Below are positions 34,941-43,074 of a stretch of DNA of 64,000 bases, one piece after another. A program made the position numbers and the translations under genes. Each line of letters opens with the position of its first letter. Position 1 is the first letter of the stretch. The notes under the pieces are model-generated. The model searched no databases. It was not told the DNA's origin and saw nothing but the letters and a program-made list of their open reading frames with translations. Source of the DNA: Phycisphaerales bacterium (GTDB taxonomy: Bacteria > Planctomycetota > Phycisphaerae > Phycisphaerales > SM1A02); contig SIAP01000001.1 of the NCBI GenBank assembly GCA_009691725.1, positions 62,001-126,000 on the forward strand. Direction: 5' to 3'.

Positions 34941-36415
34941 GGCGTGCAGTCTAGTGATCCACCGTCGCGTTGAATCACCACCTGATCGATGACGCTTCCG
35001 ACTCGACCATCTGCGAGCAGCGTCTCAACACGTTCGCCGACGTTCAGACTCATCGCGCGTCGAATCGGCGTGCCAGATGCGTCGACGGTGATCGAGTATC
35101 CGCGGTCGAGCACCGCTTGGGGACCAATTGCGTGCAATGTGCGAGCTGCGGAATCCACTCTGTTTCGTGCGCTTTGCATGAGGGCAGTCCCTGCGCCCAC
35201 GAGCGCTGCAGACATCATCGTGGTGCGAGTCTGCTCTGTGGTAATGCGGTTCGCTGGATGGAGCCGAGCCAAGCGTGCGTCGAACCCTGCACGTGCCTGA
35301 TCGCGTCGATGGATGCACTGTCGCGTTACATGCGCGAGCGCGGTCGCAATGCGCGCAAGGGCACTGGCATGGACCATCAATCCCGTGCGCGGATCGGACA
35401 TTCCCCGCGAGCGAGCAGCCAATTCAAACCGCGCCAGATCGCGCTGCACTCTCCCTCCTTGTGCGCGTGTCAAATGCCGAGCGAGTCCATCAAGTTGTTC
35501 GCGCAGCGTGTCGCGACTTGGGAGTGTGTCCGTCACCGCGCGCGAGGGGGTCGCAGCACGACGGTCTGCAACGAGGTCGGCGATGGTTGTGTCACTCTCA
35601 TGCCCAACACCCGTGACGATGGGAGTCTTGCATGATCGAATCGCGTCCGCAACGATTCGTTCGTTGAACGCCCAGAGATCTTCTTGGCTTCCTCCACCGC
35701 GAACGAGAAGAATGACGTCGATCCCACGCCGTGACGCTGCGGCATCAACTGCGGCGATCGCCGCAGCGATTCCAGCCGCCGCATGGGAACCCTGCACTCG
35801 AATGTCCACGGCGATGATCCTGGTTGCGGGAAATGCCCGCGCTGCCGCATCGAGGCAATCTGCCTCGGCCGCGCTATTGGCACTCGTCAGCAGTGCGATG
35901 CACATTGGCATCGCTGGGATCGCAACCTTTTGGGACGAATCAAAGTATCCCAGTGCACGAAGTTCGTTGCACAGTTGTCGATACCGCGCATCGAGATCGC
36001 CTGCCCCCACCGCTTCCATCTTTGATCCCTGAATCTGCGTTCTGCCTTGCGGCGGATAGTGCGTCACCGATCCGGTCAAGATCACCGCCATGCCATCCAC
36101 GGGTGCGCAGACAGTCTGATCCGCAACGGATCGAAACATCATGCAATCGATGCGCGAAGTTGCATCCTTGAGTGAGAAGTACCAATGGCCTTGGACCGCA
36201 CGAAAGTTCGAGATCTCTCCAGTGACGCGGACATTGGTGAGCGCTCCCTCAAGCGCACTGCGAATAAGTTGCGACAGAGCTGTGACGCCCAGCGCGGGAG
36301 CTTCCGTCGTCTGTGCCGCGCTGGGTTTCTGCCGCGATTCTGGAGATCCATGCTTCGACATGGAGTCGAACAGTCCGCCAGCCGCGAGGGATGGATCAAA
36401 GGGCTTGCGCGTCAT
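34937..36415 (-). CDS. xseA: Exodeoxyribonuclease VII large subunit
   Basis: 492 residues from ATG 36415: about 60 variable residues, an OB fold (VRVTGEISNFRAVQGHWYFSLKDATSRIDCMMF), the nuclease domain with VRGGGSQEDLWAFN and TGVGHESDTTIADLVADRRAATPSRA, and a coiled-coil C-terminal region ending DRGYSI. ATG 36415 is chosen over an upstream in-frame start because TACGAT lies exactly 6 nt before it. Confidence 0.94.
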   Translation of the reverse strand: MTRKPFDPSLAAGGLFDSMSKHGSPESRQKPSAAQTTEAPALGVTALSQLIRSALEGALTNVRVTGEISNFRAVQGHWYFSLKDATSRIDCMMFRSVADQTVCAPVDGMAVILTGSVTHYPPQGRTQIQGSKMEAVGAGDLDARYRQLCNELRALGYFDSSQKVAIPAMPMCIALLTSANSAAEADCLDAAARAFPATRIIAVDIRVQGSHAAAGIAAAIAAVDAAASRRGIDVILLVRGGGSQEDLWAFNERIVADAIRSCKTPIVTGVGHESDTTIADLVADRRAATPSRAVTDTLPSRDTLREQLDGLARHLTRAQGGRVQRDLARFELAARSRGMSDPRTGLMVHASALARIATALAHVTRQCIHRRDQARAGFDARLARLHPANRITTEQTRTTMMSAALVGAGTALMQSARNRVDSAARTLHAIGPQAVLDRGYSITVDASGTPIRRAMSLNVGERVETLLADGRVGSVIDQVVIQRDGGSLDCTP

Positions 36416-36420
36416 GCGAC

Positions 36421-36427
36421 TATCGTA
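36421..36427. promoter_or_regulatory. Shared palindromic -10 box for recG and xseA
   Basis: The 7-bp sequence TATCGTA reads TATCGT on the plus strand, 6 nt before the recG TTG (36433), and TACGAT on the minus strand, 6 nt before the xseA ATG (36415). Both genes fit the leaderless TANNNT-N6-start rule from one element, and the start codons are only 17 bp apart. Confidence 0.65.
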
Positions 36428-36432
36428 GGGTC

Positions 36433-38604
36433 TTGAACGAATCGTTTGATCCAACTGCGCCGCGGCGAAGCGATCATCCACCCGCGACTATCGCGCCGAT
36501 CGACCTGCGATTGGCGATCGGAGATCTCACTGGAGTTGGACCGCAGTGGAGTGCGCGGTTCGCACACCTTGGACTGCGAACAGTGGGCGATCTGCTGAAG
36601 CACCTGCCGCTGCGATACGAGACCGAGGCCGCCGAAGAGGCAGTCATTGAAGCGAAAGCGGCGACCGCGCAGAGCGAAACCACGCTCACGAGAACTGTGC
36701 GTGGCGAGATTCAGCGAGTGAAGCACATTCCGTCACGACGACCTCGAACAGAGGCACTGCTTGCTGACGAGAGCGGGACGATTCGCCTTGTGTGGTTCAA
36801 TGCGCCGTGGCTGGTGAAGAAGATTCATCCAGGGGCGCGCGGAATCGCCCAAGGAAAGGCGAAGTTGCGCGGCGGCTATCTCGAGATGGTGAATCCAAAG
36901 TGGGAGGCGCTCGGTGATGGGCTGGGAGAGGAACGGGTGATTCCTGCGCAGGTCGGTCGCCTGCGACCGATCTACCCCGCCACCGAAGACTTGCAGTCGG
37001 CGCGCATCGACCGCGTCATGTCCGCAATTCTGCCCGGCGCACTGGCATCCATTGTGGATCTCGTGCGCCCCGAACTGATCGCGCAGCGCGGACTCATCGC
37101 GCTCAACGATGCGTACCGAATGGTGCACTCCCCGCTCGACGGCAACGAGGCAGAAATCGGTCGCACGCGATTGGCATATGACGAACTCTTGTCATTGCAA
37201 TTGGCGATGGCGATGCGCCGATGGCAGGTCCGCCATGCGATGCACGCGCCTGCTTTGCCGATGAGTGCCACCGTTGAAGCAAAGATTCTCTCGCGCATTC
37301 CCTTTGAACTGACGGATTCTCAGATGCAGGTGTGCGGTGAGATTGCCCACGATCTTTCTGACACGATGCCGATGAATCGACTTCTGCAGGGCGATGTTGG
37401 CTCTGGGAAGACTGCGGTTGCGCTCTATGCGATGTTGATTGCAGTGGCGCATGGTCATCAGGCAGTGTTGCTCGCACCAACCGAGATCCTGGCAGAGCAG
37501 CACATGCACACTCTGTGCGGGATGCTCGACGGAAGTCGCGTACGGATTGCTGCTTTGACTGGGAGCCTGCGGACTGCCGACCGAGCCGTGGTGGTCAACG
37601 GCCTTGCATCTGGAGATTTCGACATTGCCATCGGCACGCATGCGCTGCTCGGCGATGAGATTCGATTCAAGAGTCTCGCACTTGCGATCATCGATGAGCA
37701 GCACCGATTTGGAGTTGAGCAGCGCGCTGCCCTGCGCACAAAGGGACCAACCCAATCGCAGGTGCCGCACACGCTCGTCATGACTGCCACACCCATTCCG
37801 CGAACGCTCGCGCTGTCATTCTTCGGCGACCTCGATATCAGTTCGCTCCGTGGCCGTTTGCCGGGGAGGACTGCACCGACGACCCGTGTGATGCCGACTC
37901 ATCGCAGTGGTGAGGTCTATTCGTGGCTGCAGTCGCGCGTCGCGCGCGGCGAGCAAGCGTTCGTTGTTGTGCCGGCTGTCCACGAGAGCGATCTTGGCTT
38001 GAAGGATGTCGCCTCGCATGCCGAGGCACTCCGCACGGGCGAGTTGGCGGGGTGTCGCATCGGGCAACTGCATGGTCAATTGAAGCCCGCCGAGTGTGAG
38101 AGTGTGATGGAAGACTTTCGCCTCGGGAAGCTTGATGTGCTTGTTGCGACGAGTATCGTCGAAGTGGGAGTTGATGTTGCCAACGCAACGGTGATGGTGA
38201 TCGAGCACGCCGAACGATTTGGGTTGGCACAACTGCACCAATTGCGCGGTCGCGTTGGCCGCGGGGGAAAACCGGGATTCTGCGTTCTGATTGGAGACCC
38301 ACCGACAGAGATTGCACAGCGACGATTCGACGCAATCGCATCAACCACGGACGGATTTGAGATTGCAGAGTTGGATCTGAAGTTGCGCGGTCCTGGCGAG
38401 TTCTTTGGGGCACGGCAATCAGGGCTTCCCCCGCTGCGCGTCGCAGATCTCTCACGCGACTTTGAGCTCTTGATGAATGCGCGGACCGACGCGCAACAAT
38501 GGATCGGTGGGACGGGTGATCTCACAGAAGCGCGCGACCTGCCGCTCCGTCGCCGGGTCCTCGGCCAGTATGGCGCCGCGCTTGGCCTGAGCGACATCGG
38601 CTAG
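36433..38604 (+). CDS. recG: ATP-dependent DNA helicase RecG
   Basis: Branch-migrating helicase that remodels stalled forks. 723 residues: wedge domain with LTGVGPQWSARFAHLGLRTVGDLLKHLPLRYE, Walker A GDVGSGKTAVA, DEQH box IIDEQHRFGVEQR, TATPIPRTLALSFFGDLDIS, and motif VI QLRGRVGRGGKPGFC. The start is TTG 36433, supported by the TATCGT box 6 nt upstream and by the family N-terminus. The stop codon TAG forms the first half of the next operon's promoter box. Confidence 0.94.
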   Translation: MNESFDPTAPRRSDHPPATIAPIDLRLAIGDLTGVGPQWSARFAHLGLRTVGDLLKHLPLRYETEAAEEAVIEAKAATAQSETTLTRTVRGEIQRVKHIPSRRPRTEALLADESGTIRLVWFNAPWLVKKIHPGARGIAQGKAKLRGGYLEMVNPKWEALGDGLGEERVIPAQVGRLRPIYPATEDLQSARIDRVMSAILPGALASIVDLVRPELIAQRGLIALNDAYRMVHSPLDGNEAEIGRTRLAYDELLSLQLAMAMRRWQVRHAMHAPALPMSATVEAKILSRIPFELTDSQMQVCGEIAHDLSDTMPMNRLLQGDVGSGKTAVALYAMLIAVAHGHQAVLLAPTEILAEQHMHTLCGMLDGSRVRIAALTGSLRTADRAVVVNGLASGDFDIAIGTHALLGDEIRFKSLALAIIDEQHRFGVEQRAALRTKGPTQSQVPHTLVMTATPIPRTLALSFFGDLDISSLRGRLPGRTAPTTRVMPTHRSGEVYSWLQSRVARGEQAFVVVPAVHESDLGLKDVASHAEALRTGELAGCRIGQLHGQLKPAECESVMEDFRLGKLDVLVATSIVEVGVDVANATVMVIEHAERFGLAQLHQLRGRVGRGGKPGFCVLIGDPPTEIAQRRFDAIASTTDGFEIAELDLKLRGPGEFFGARQSGLPPLRVADLSRDFELLMNARTDAQQWIGGTGDLTEARDLPLRRRVLGQYGAALGLSDIG

Positions 38605-38607
38605 GCT
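38602..38607 (+). promoter_or_regulatory. Leaderless-type -10 box of the ABC/M14 operon, overlapping the recG stop
   Basis: TAGGCT, 6 nt before ATG 38614; its TAG is the recG stop codon. It would drive the six tightly packed genes to 46102. Confidence 0.6.
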
Positions 38608-38613
38608 TGTTCA

Positions 38614-39285
38614 ATGGTGATAGCACAGCAGGATTCAGTTTCGAGCACGGGAGTTTCCATCGCGAATCTCCAGTTCTCGTACGACCGAGGTTTTCAGCTT
38701 CGTATCCCCTCGCTCGAAGTTGCCCGCGGCGAGCAGGTCTTGCTGGCTGGGCCATCGGGCACTGGCAAGTCGACACTCCTTCATCTGATCGCAGGACTTG
38801 AGGAGCCACTGCACGGGGTGATACGGATTGCCGGCGAAGACTTTCTAAAGCTTCAGGGGAGCCGACGCGACACCTTTCGCGGTCGGCATATTGGCATGAT
38901 CTTCCAGACATTCAACCTCCTGCAGGGATTCACCGCCATCGAAAATGTCATGCTCTCGCTGATGCTCGCTGGATACTCGACGGAGGAACAACGTCGACGC
39001 GCAGAGTCTTCGCTTGGGCGGCTGGGAATCACAGATCTCCATGCGCCTGTGGAAACGCTCTCGATTGGGCAACAACAACGCGTGGCGGTGGCGCGCGCGG
39101 TCGCTGGCGAACCGAGCGTTGTGCTTGCTGATGAACCGACAGCGAGTCTGGACCCAGAGAACGCAAGTGCGACAATCCAACTCATCAAAGAGGCCGCACG
39201 CAATTGCGGTGCTGCGCTGATTGTCACGAGCCACGACCCTCTCTTGCGCAGCCTATTCACACGCGTGATTGAGGTGACCGGATGA
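38614..39285 (+). CDS. ABC transporter ATP-binding protein, LolD/MacB type (Zrg-like module)
   Basis: 223 residues with Walker A GPSGTGKSTL, Q-loop MIFQTFNLLQGFTAIENVMLSLMLAG, signature LSIGQQQRVAVARA (LSIGQ rather than LSGGQ), Walker B VVLADEPTASLDPE and switch VTSHD. It belongs to the type VII (MacB/LolCDE/FtsE) group that pairs with FtsX-fold permeases. It is the first gene of the operon and overlaps the permease as ATGA. Confidence 0.88.
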   Translation: MVIAQQDSVSSTGVSIANLQFSYDRGFQLRIPSLEVARGEQVLLAGPSGTGKSTLLHLIAGLEEPLHGVIRIAGEDFLKLQGSRRDTFRGRHIGMIFQTFNLLQGFTAIENVMLSLMLAGYSTEEQRRRAESSLGRLGITDLHAPVETLSIGQQQRVAVARAVAGEPSVVLADEPTASLDPENASATIQLIKEAARNCGAALIVTSHDPLLRSLFTRVIEVTG

Positions 39286-40592
39286 ACGACATGCGCATCG
39301 TGCTTCGAAGTCTCAGTGCGCGACGGCTGACGAGTGCAGTCACCATCGGAATGGTGATGGTCTCCGTCGCGCTCCTCTTGGTGTTGCTGTCGCTGCGTGA
39401 AGCTGCTGACCAGGCATTTCGCCGAGGGACCGGCAATGTGCATCTCCTGGTGAGTGCAGACGCAAGCCCGCTCGTGGCAGTCCTCAATGGCCTCTTCTAT
39501 GCCAATGCTCCCGCCAATCCCATCTCGTGGCAGAAGTATCAAGAAGTGGCGGGAAGTTTTCCATGGCAGTGGGCGATCCCGACGCAACTCGGCGACTCAT
39601 TTCGCGGCAGTCCTGTGATGGCGACCGACTCAGCATTCCTGCGCGACTTTGAGCCAGTGCCCGGCGCACCCTTTCGGTTCAGCACAGGCCGTGCCTTTGA
39701 AGGGGAATTCGAGGTCGTCGTCGGAGCGCACGCCGCTCGCGAGCACGCCCTGCACTGTGGGGGGAAGATTGTCCTCAACCATGGATCGAGTGGAAGTCGT
39801 GAGGGCGGGCATGAACACGCGGATCATCCCTATGAAGTGGTTGGCATCTTGCAGCCGACTGGATCGGCGCATGACCGTGCACTCTTCACGAATCTTGAAA
39901 GTTCGTGGATCATTCACGCGGAGGATCGGCTCGAGCAGGATGGCGCGAGCGAGAGTGAAGCGGATCATGATCATGATCACGATCATGACCATGGGCACAT
40001 CGAGACCGCAGACCTGGCAGACGAGGACAAGTTGATCACGGGCATCTTGCTGCGGCTCCCAACACGACCGGGCAGCGACGCATCTGCTTCAATCGCGCCA
40101 CAGATGGATCGACTGCGCCGCGACACATCGATCACCGTTGCGCAACCAGCACAGCAGATCGGTCGCCTGATGGCGATCGTTGGCGATGTCGATTGGCTCT
40201 TTGTGGTGATGGCTGTTGTGGTGCTTGTATCAAGTGCGATCAGCATCATGCTTGCGATGGTTTCGTCGATGGAACTCCGACGACGACAGGTGGCCGTCTT
40301 GCGCGTGCTTGGAGCAAGTGCGTGGCGCGTCTTCTTTCTGACGATCACGGAGAGCACCATCATCGGAGTGATCGGAGCGATCCTCGGCGCTGCGCTCGCC
40401 GTGGTTGGATGCCAGGTCGCAAGCGCTGTGCTCGCAAGCCGCATTGGAATGGTGATTGGTGGTGTGGTGGATCTGCGCAGTGCATCCATGGTGGTTGCCG
40501 GCGCGGTGGTGTTGTCGGTGCTCGCCGGAGTGTTGCCGGCGATCAAGTCATACCGCACTCCAGTCGCACGACATTTGCGTCCGATTGCCTAA
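39282..40592 (+). CDS. FtsX/MacB-fold ABC permease with His-rich periplasmic loop
   Basis: 436 residues: N-terminal helix (about 20-40), a large periplasmic domain, then three C-terminal helices (VVMAVVVLVSSAISIMLAMVS; SAWRVFFLTITESTIIGVIGAILGAALAVV; MVVAGAVVLSVLAGVLPAIKSY). The extracytoplasmic part contains HEHADHPYEVVGILQPTGSAHDR and DHDHDHDHDHGH at 228-239, likely metal-binding. The (H)PYEVVGILxPTGxxxDR motif is typical of permeases next to DUF3299 proteins, which I relate to the zinc-regulated ZrgB type; this is inference from family knowledge. Confidence 0.83.
   Translation: MNDMRIVLRSLSARRLTSAVTIGMVMVSVALLLVLLSLREAADQAFRRGTGNVHLLVSADASPLVAVLNGLFYANAPANPISWQKYQEVAGSFPWQWAIPTQLGDSFRGSPVMATDSAFLRDFEPVPGAPFRFSTGRAFEGEFEVVVGAHAAREHALHCGGKIVLNHGSSGSREGGHEHADHPYEVVGILQPTGSAHDRALFTNLESSWIIHAEDRLEQDGASESEADHDHDHDHDHGHIETADLADEDKLITGILLRLPTRPGSDASASIAPQMDRLRRDTSITVAQPAQQIGRLMAIVGDVDWLFVVMAVVVLVSSAISIMLAMVSSMELRRRQVAVLRVLGASAWRVFFLTITESTIIGVIGAILGAALAVVGCQVASAVLASRIGMVIGGVVDLRSASMVVAGAVVLSVLAGVLPAIKSYRTPVARHLRPIA
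39963..39998 (+). repeat. Asp-His codon repeat in the permease gene
   Basis: Five GAT/GAC-CAT/CAC codon pairs plus GGG-CAC encode DHDHDHDHDHGH. It is a coding hexanucleotide repeat whose length may vary between strains. Confidence 0.8.
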
Positions 40593-40594
40593 AC

Positions 40595-41335
40595 ATGCGA
40601 TTGTTCTGGATCACAATCGTGGTGCTGATTGCGGCTGCGGTGGGAGCATTCGTGCTCGTCGAAGAGGACGCGCCCTTTCAAGAAACAGACGCCACCGTCA
40701 TGACTGCGCAGCACACGCCGACCACGGATGCGGTCGACCCATCGGCTCTCGCCGCAACAGTTGCACCCACGATGGCAACGACGCTAGCCCCCACGATGGC
40801 AACGACACAGTCTGGTGCGGGATCACAATTGGGCCTCGATCAGCAGATCAAGGATGCCACAGTTCGTGCTGGAAAGATCTTGAGAGAGGGCTCAACCATC
40901 ATGGCAGATGGGAAGTTTTCGATTCCAGGCGCAGGCACGAAGGAGAGTCCCTACGAGATCACCTGGGAACTCCTGATGAGTGCCGGCGACACATACATTC
41001 CGCGCCTCGGCGAGCGAGAGATCCCACAGCGCGTCGCACTCTTGAATGGCGCATTCGTTCGCATCTCTGGATACATCGCCTTCCCGTTGATTGCGACGGA
41101 ATCTCAAGAGTGTCTCGTGATGCTGAATCAATGGGATGGCTGCTGCATCGGCATTCCGCCGTCGCCCTACGACGCGATTGAAGTGCGACTGCTCTCGCCT
41201 GCGGACAGCTCCAGCCGACACGTCGTTCGCATCGGCACCATCGAGGGTGTTTTTCACATCGATCCCTATGTGATGGAAAAGTGGCTCATTGGACTTTTTA
41301 CAATGGATCAGGCCGTGCTCTCAACGGAATTATAA
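40595..41335 (+). CDS. Membrane-anchored DUF3299-type protein
   Basis: 246 residues. An N-terminal helix (MRLFWITIVVLIAAAVGAFVLV) is followed by a Thr/Ala/Pro-rich linker with a repeated APTMATT unit and a C-terminal domain VRISGYIAFPLIATESQECLVMLNQWDGCCIGIPPSPYDAIEVRL. The last segment fits the DUF3299 pattern (GY..P, then a CxHxPPPPxNQ-like block, here CCIGIPPSPYD). Such proteins are companions of the ABC genes just upstream in Zrg-type clusters. Role unknown; probably extracytoplasmic and metal-related. Confidence 0.72.
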   Translation: MRLFWITIVVLIAAAVGAFVLVEEDAPFQETDATVMTAQHTPTTDAVDPSALAATVAPTMATTLAPTMATTQSGAGSQLGLDQQIKDATVRAGKILREGSTIMADGKFSIPGAGTKESPYEITWELLMSAGDTYIPRLGEREIPQRVALLNGAFVRISGYIAFPLIATESQECLVMLNQWDGCCIGIPPSPYDAIEVRLLSPADSSSRHVVRIGTIEGVFHIDPYVMEKWLIGLFTMDQAVLSTEL

Positions 41336-41337
41336 GC

Positions 41338-43074
41338 ATGATCAACACTCTCCTCTGCTCACTCGTTCTTGCAACGACCCAAAGCGTCACCGCACCAACC
41401 TCAGTCACACCGGAAGCAGCGATGACCCAGTTGCGCCAACTTGTTGCAAAGTCTGCCGCTCATGCGTCGATCGTCACGATCGGTCGGTCGTGGACCGGCC
41501 GACCGATCGAGGTTGTCGCCATCGGCGCAGACCCATCGAAGAGCGACACATTCCCTGCCATTTTGCTGGTGAGCGGACTCGACGGCAGTCGGCCTGGTTC
41601 GGTGTCGATCGCAGTCGCTGCTGTTGAACATCTCTTGTCCACGCCAGAACTCTGGCGAGCCTGCACGTTTTATGTCATTCCCTGTGCGAATCCAGATGCA
41701 TTTGCAGGACCAAGCCTCAAATGGGAGGGGCGTGCGAATCGCAGCGCGCACCCCATCGACGAAGATCGCGATGGACGCATCGACGAAGACCAACCACGCG
41801 ACATCAACTGCGATGGTGCGATCACGATGATGCGCAGACTCTCGCCACCTGCAAGTGATCCACCGACACACATGATCGATCCGGGAGATGGGCGTCTCAT
41901 GCGGATACCAGATGCGACGAAGGATCAACGCGCCACGCACTCCCTGTTTGTGGAGGGAACCGATTCGGATCTTGATGGATCGATCGCCGAGGACGACTTC
42001 GGCGGCATCGACATCGACCGGAACTTTCCGCACCGCTGGAGCGAGTTCGATCGCACCGCTGGCGCATTTCCGTTGAGCGAACCCGAATCACAGGCGCTCG
42101 CGCAATTCGTGTTGACGCATTCGCGCATCGTGGGGGCTCTCGTCATCGGGAGGTGGGACAACCTCGTCAAGACACCGGATTCCAATGGGCGCGACATCAC
42201 TGGAAAGACTCCGCTCGCCCTCGATGGCGCGGATCAATCAACGTGGCAAGAAATGGGGAAAAAGTGGCGGGAACTCTCGGCACAAGCCCGTTCGACCGAG
42301 TGCGATCCATCAGGTTCGCTGGCACTCTGGCTCTATGCACACCGAGGGATTCCAACATTTTCGACACAAGCGTGGGGTCGACCTGACGCATCACCACCCC
42401 CTGCTGCTGCCCCCCCTGCGCCGCAGCCAGTTCCGTCCGATCCCGCCGCACCGACCGCGCCACCAGCGCCGATCGCGCCGATCTTTCCACTCGAGAAACC
42501 TGCCGATGAAGAGGCAGCGGCATGGTTGGCATGGAGTGATCGCGATCAATCTGGACGGGGCTTCGTGCCGTGGGTGCCCTTCGATCATCCCACGCTCGGG
42601 CGAGTCGAGATCGGCGGGTTTCGAAGCGGTTTTCGCACAGATCCGCCTGCCAGCGAAATCGCGCGTTTGGGAATCGCGGTTTCCAACTTCATGAGCGAAC
42701 TTGCCAAGCGCCGGCCTCGCATTGCGTGGGAGAGTGTCACTGCGAAGGCAGTTGGCGGCGGGGTGATCGAAGTCGAAGCCGCACTCGTCAATCAAGGGTG
42801 GCTTCCGACTGCGACCGCGATGGGAAAGTCGAATCGTCAATCACCGCCCGTCATCGTGACGGTCTCTGTGCCCAAAGCTCGGATCCTTGCGGGACAGCGC
42901 GTTACGCTCGTGGATGCGCTGGCGGGTGCGGGCGGTCGACGCTCATTCCGATGGCTTGTCACCGCACTCCAATCCGAGCCGATCACCATTGAGGCGCGCT
43001 GGGAACCAGGCGAGACTCAGCGTCTCATCATCACAGGCACCACAGTGACACTGCCAGCGGAGATCGCTCGATGA
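41338..43074 (+). CDS. Secreted M14 carboxypeptidase-family pseudoenzyme
   Basis: 578 residues with signal peptide MINTLLCSLVLATTQSVTA. The M14 fold is recognisable (GRSWTGRPIEVVAIG, CANPDAF, DIDRNFPHRWSEFD, PLSEPESQALAQF), but every catalytic position differs from its neighbour: the HxxE zinc ligands are D82 and R85, the third His is Gly, and the catalytic Glu is Gln in FSTQAW. Ca-binding-like loops (DEDRDGRIDEDQ, DSDLDGSIAEDD) and a Pro-rich insert (about 360-390) are present. Likely a non-catalytic binding protein made together with the active paralog. It starts 2 nt after the DUF3299 stop. Confidence 0.85.
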   Translation: MINTLLCSLVLATTQSVTAPTSVTPEAAMTQLRQLVAKSAAHASIVTIGRSWTGRPIEVVAIGADPSKSDTFPAILLVSGLDGSRPGSVSIAVAAVEHLLSTPELWRACTFYVIPCANPDAFAGPSLKWEGRANRSAHPIDEDRDGRIDEDQPRDINCDGAITMMRRLSPPASDPPTHMIDPGDGRLMRIPDATKDQRATHSLFVEGTDSDLDGSIAEDDFGGIDIDRNFPHRWSEFDRTAGAFPLSEPESQALAQFVLTHSRIVGALVIGRWDNLVKTPDSNGRDITGKTPLALDGADQSTWQEMGKKWRELSAQARSTECDPSGSLALWLYAHRGIPTFSTQAWGRPDASPPPAAAPPAPQPVPSDPAAPTAPPAPIAPIFPLEKPADEEAAAWLAWSDRDQSGRGFVPWVPFDHPTLGRVEIGGFRSGFRTDPPASEIARLGIAVSNFMSELAKRRPRIAWESVTAKAVGGGVIEVEAALVNQGWLPTATAMGKSNRQSPPVIVTVSVPKARILAGQRVTLVDALAGAGGRRSFRWLVTALQSEPITIEARWEPGETQRLIITGTTVTLPAEIAR

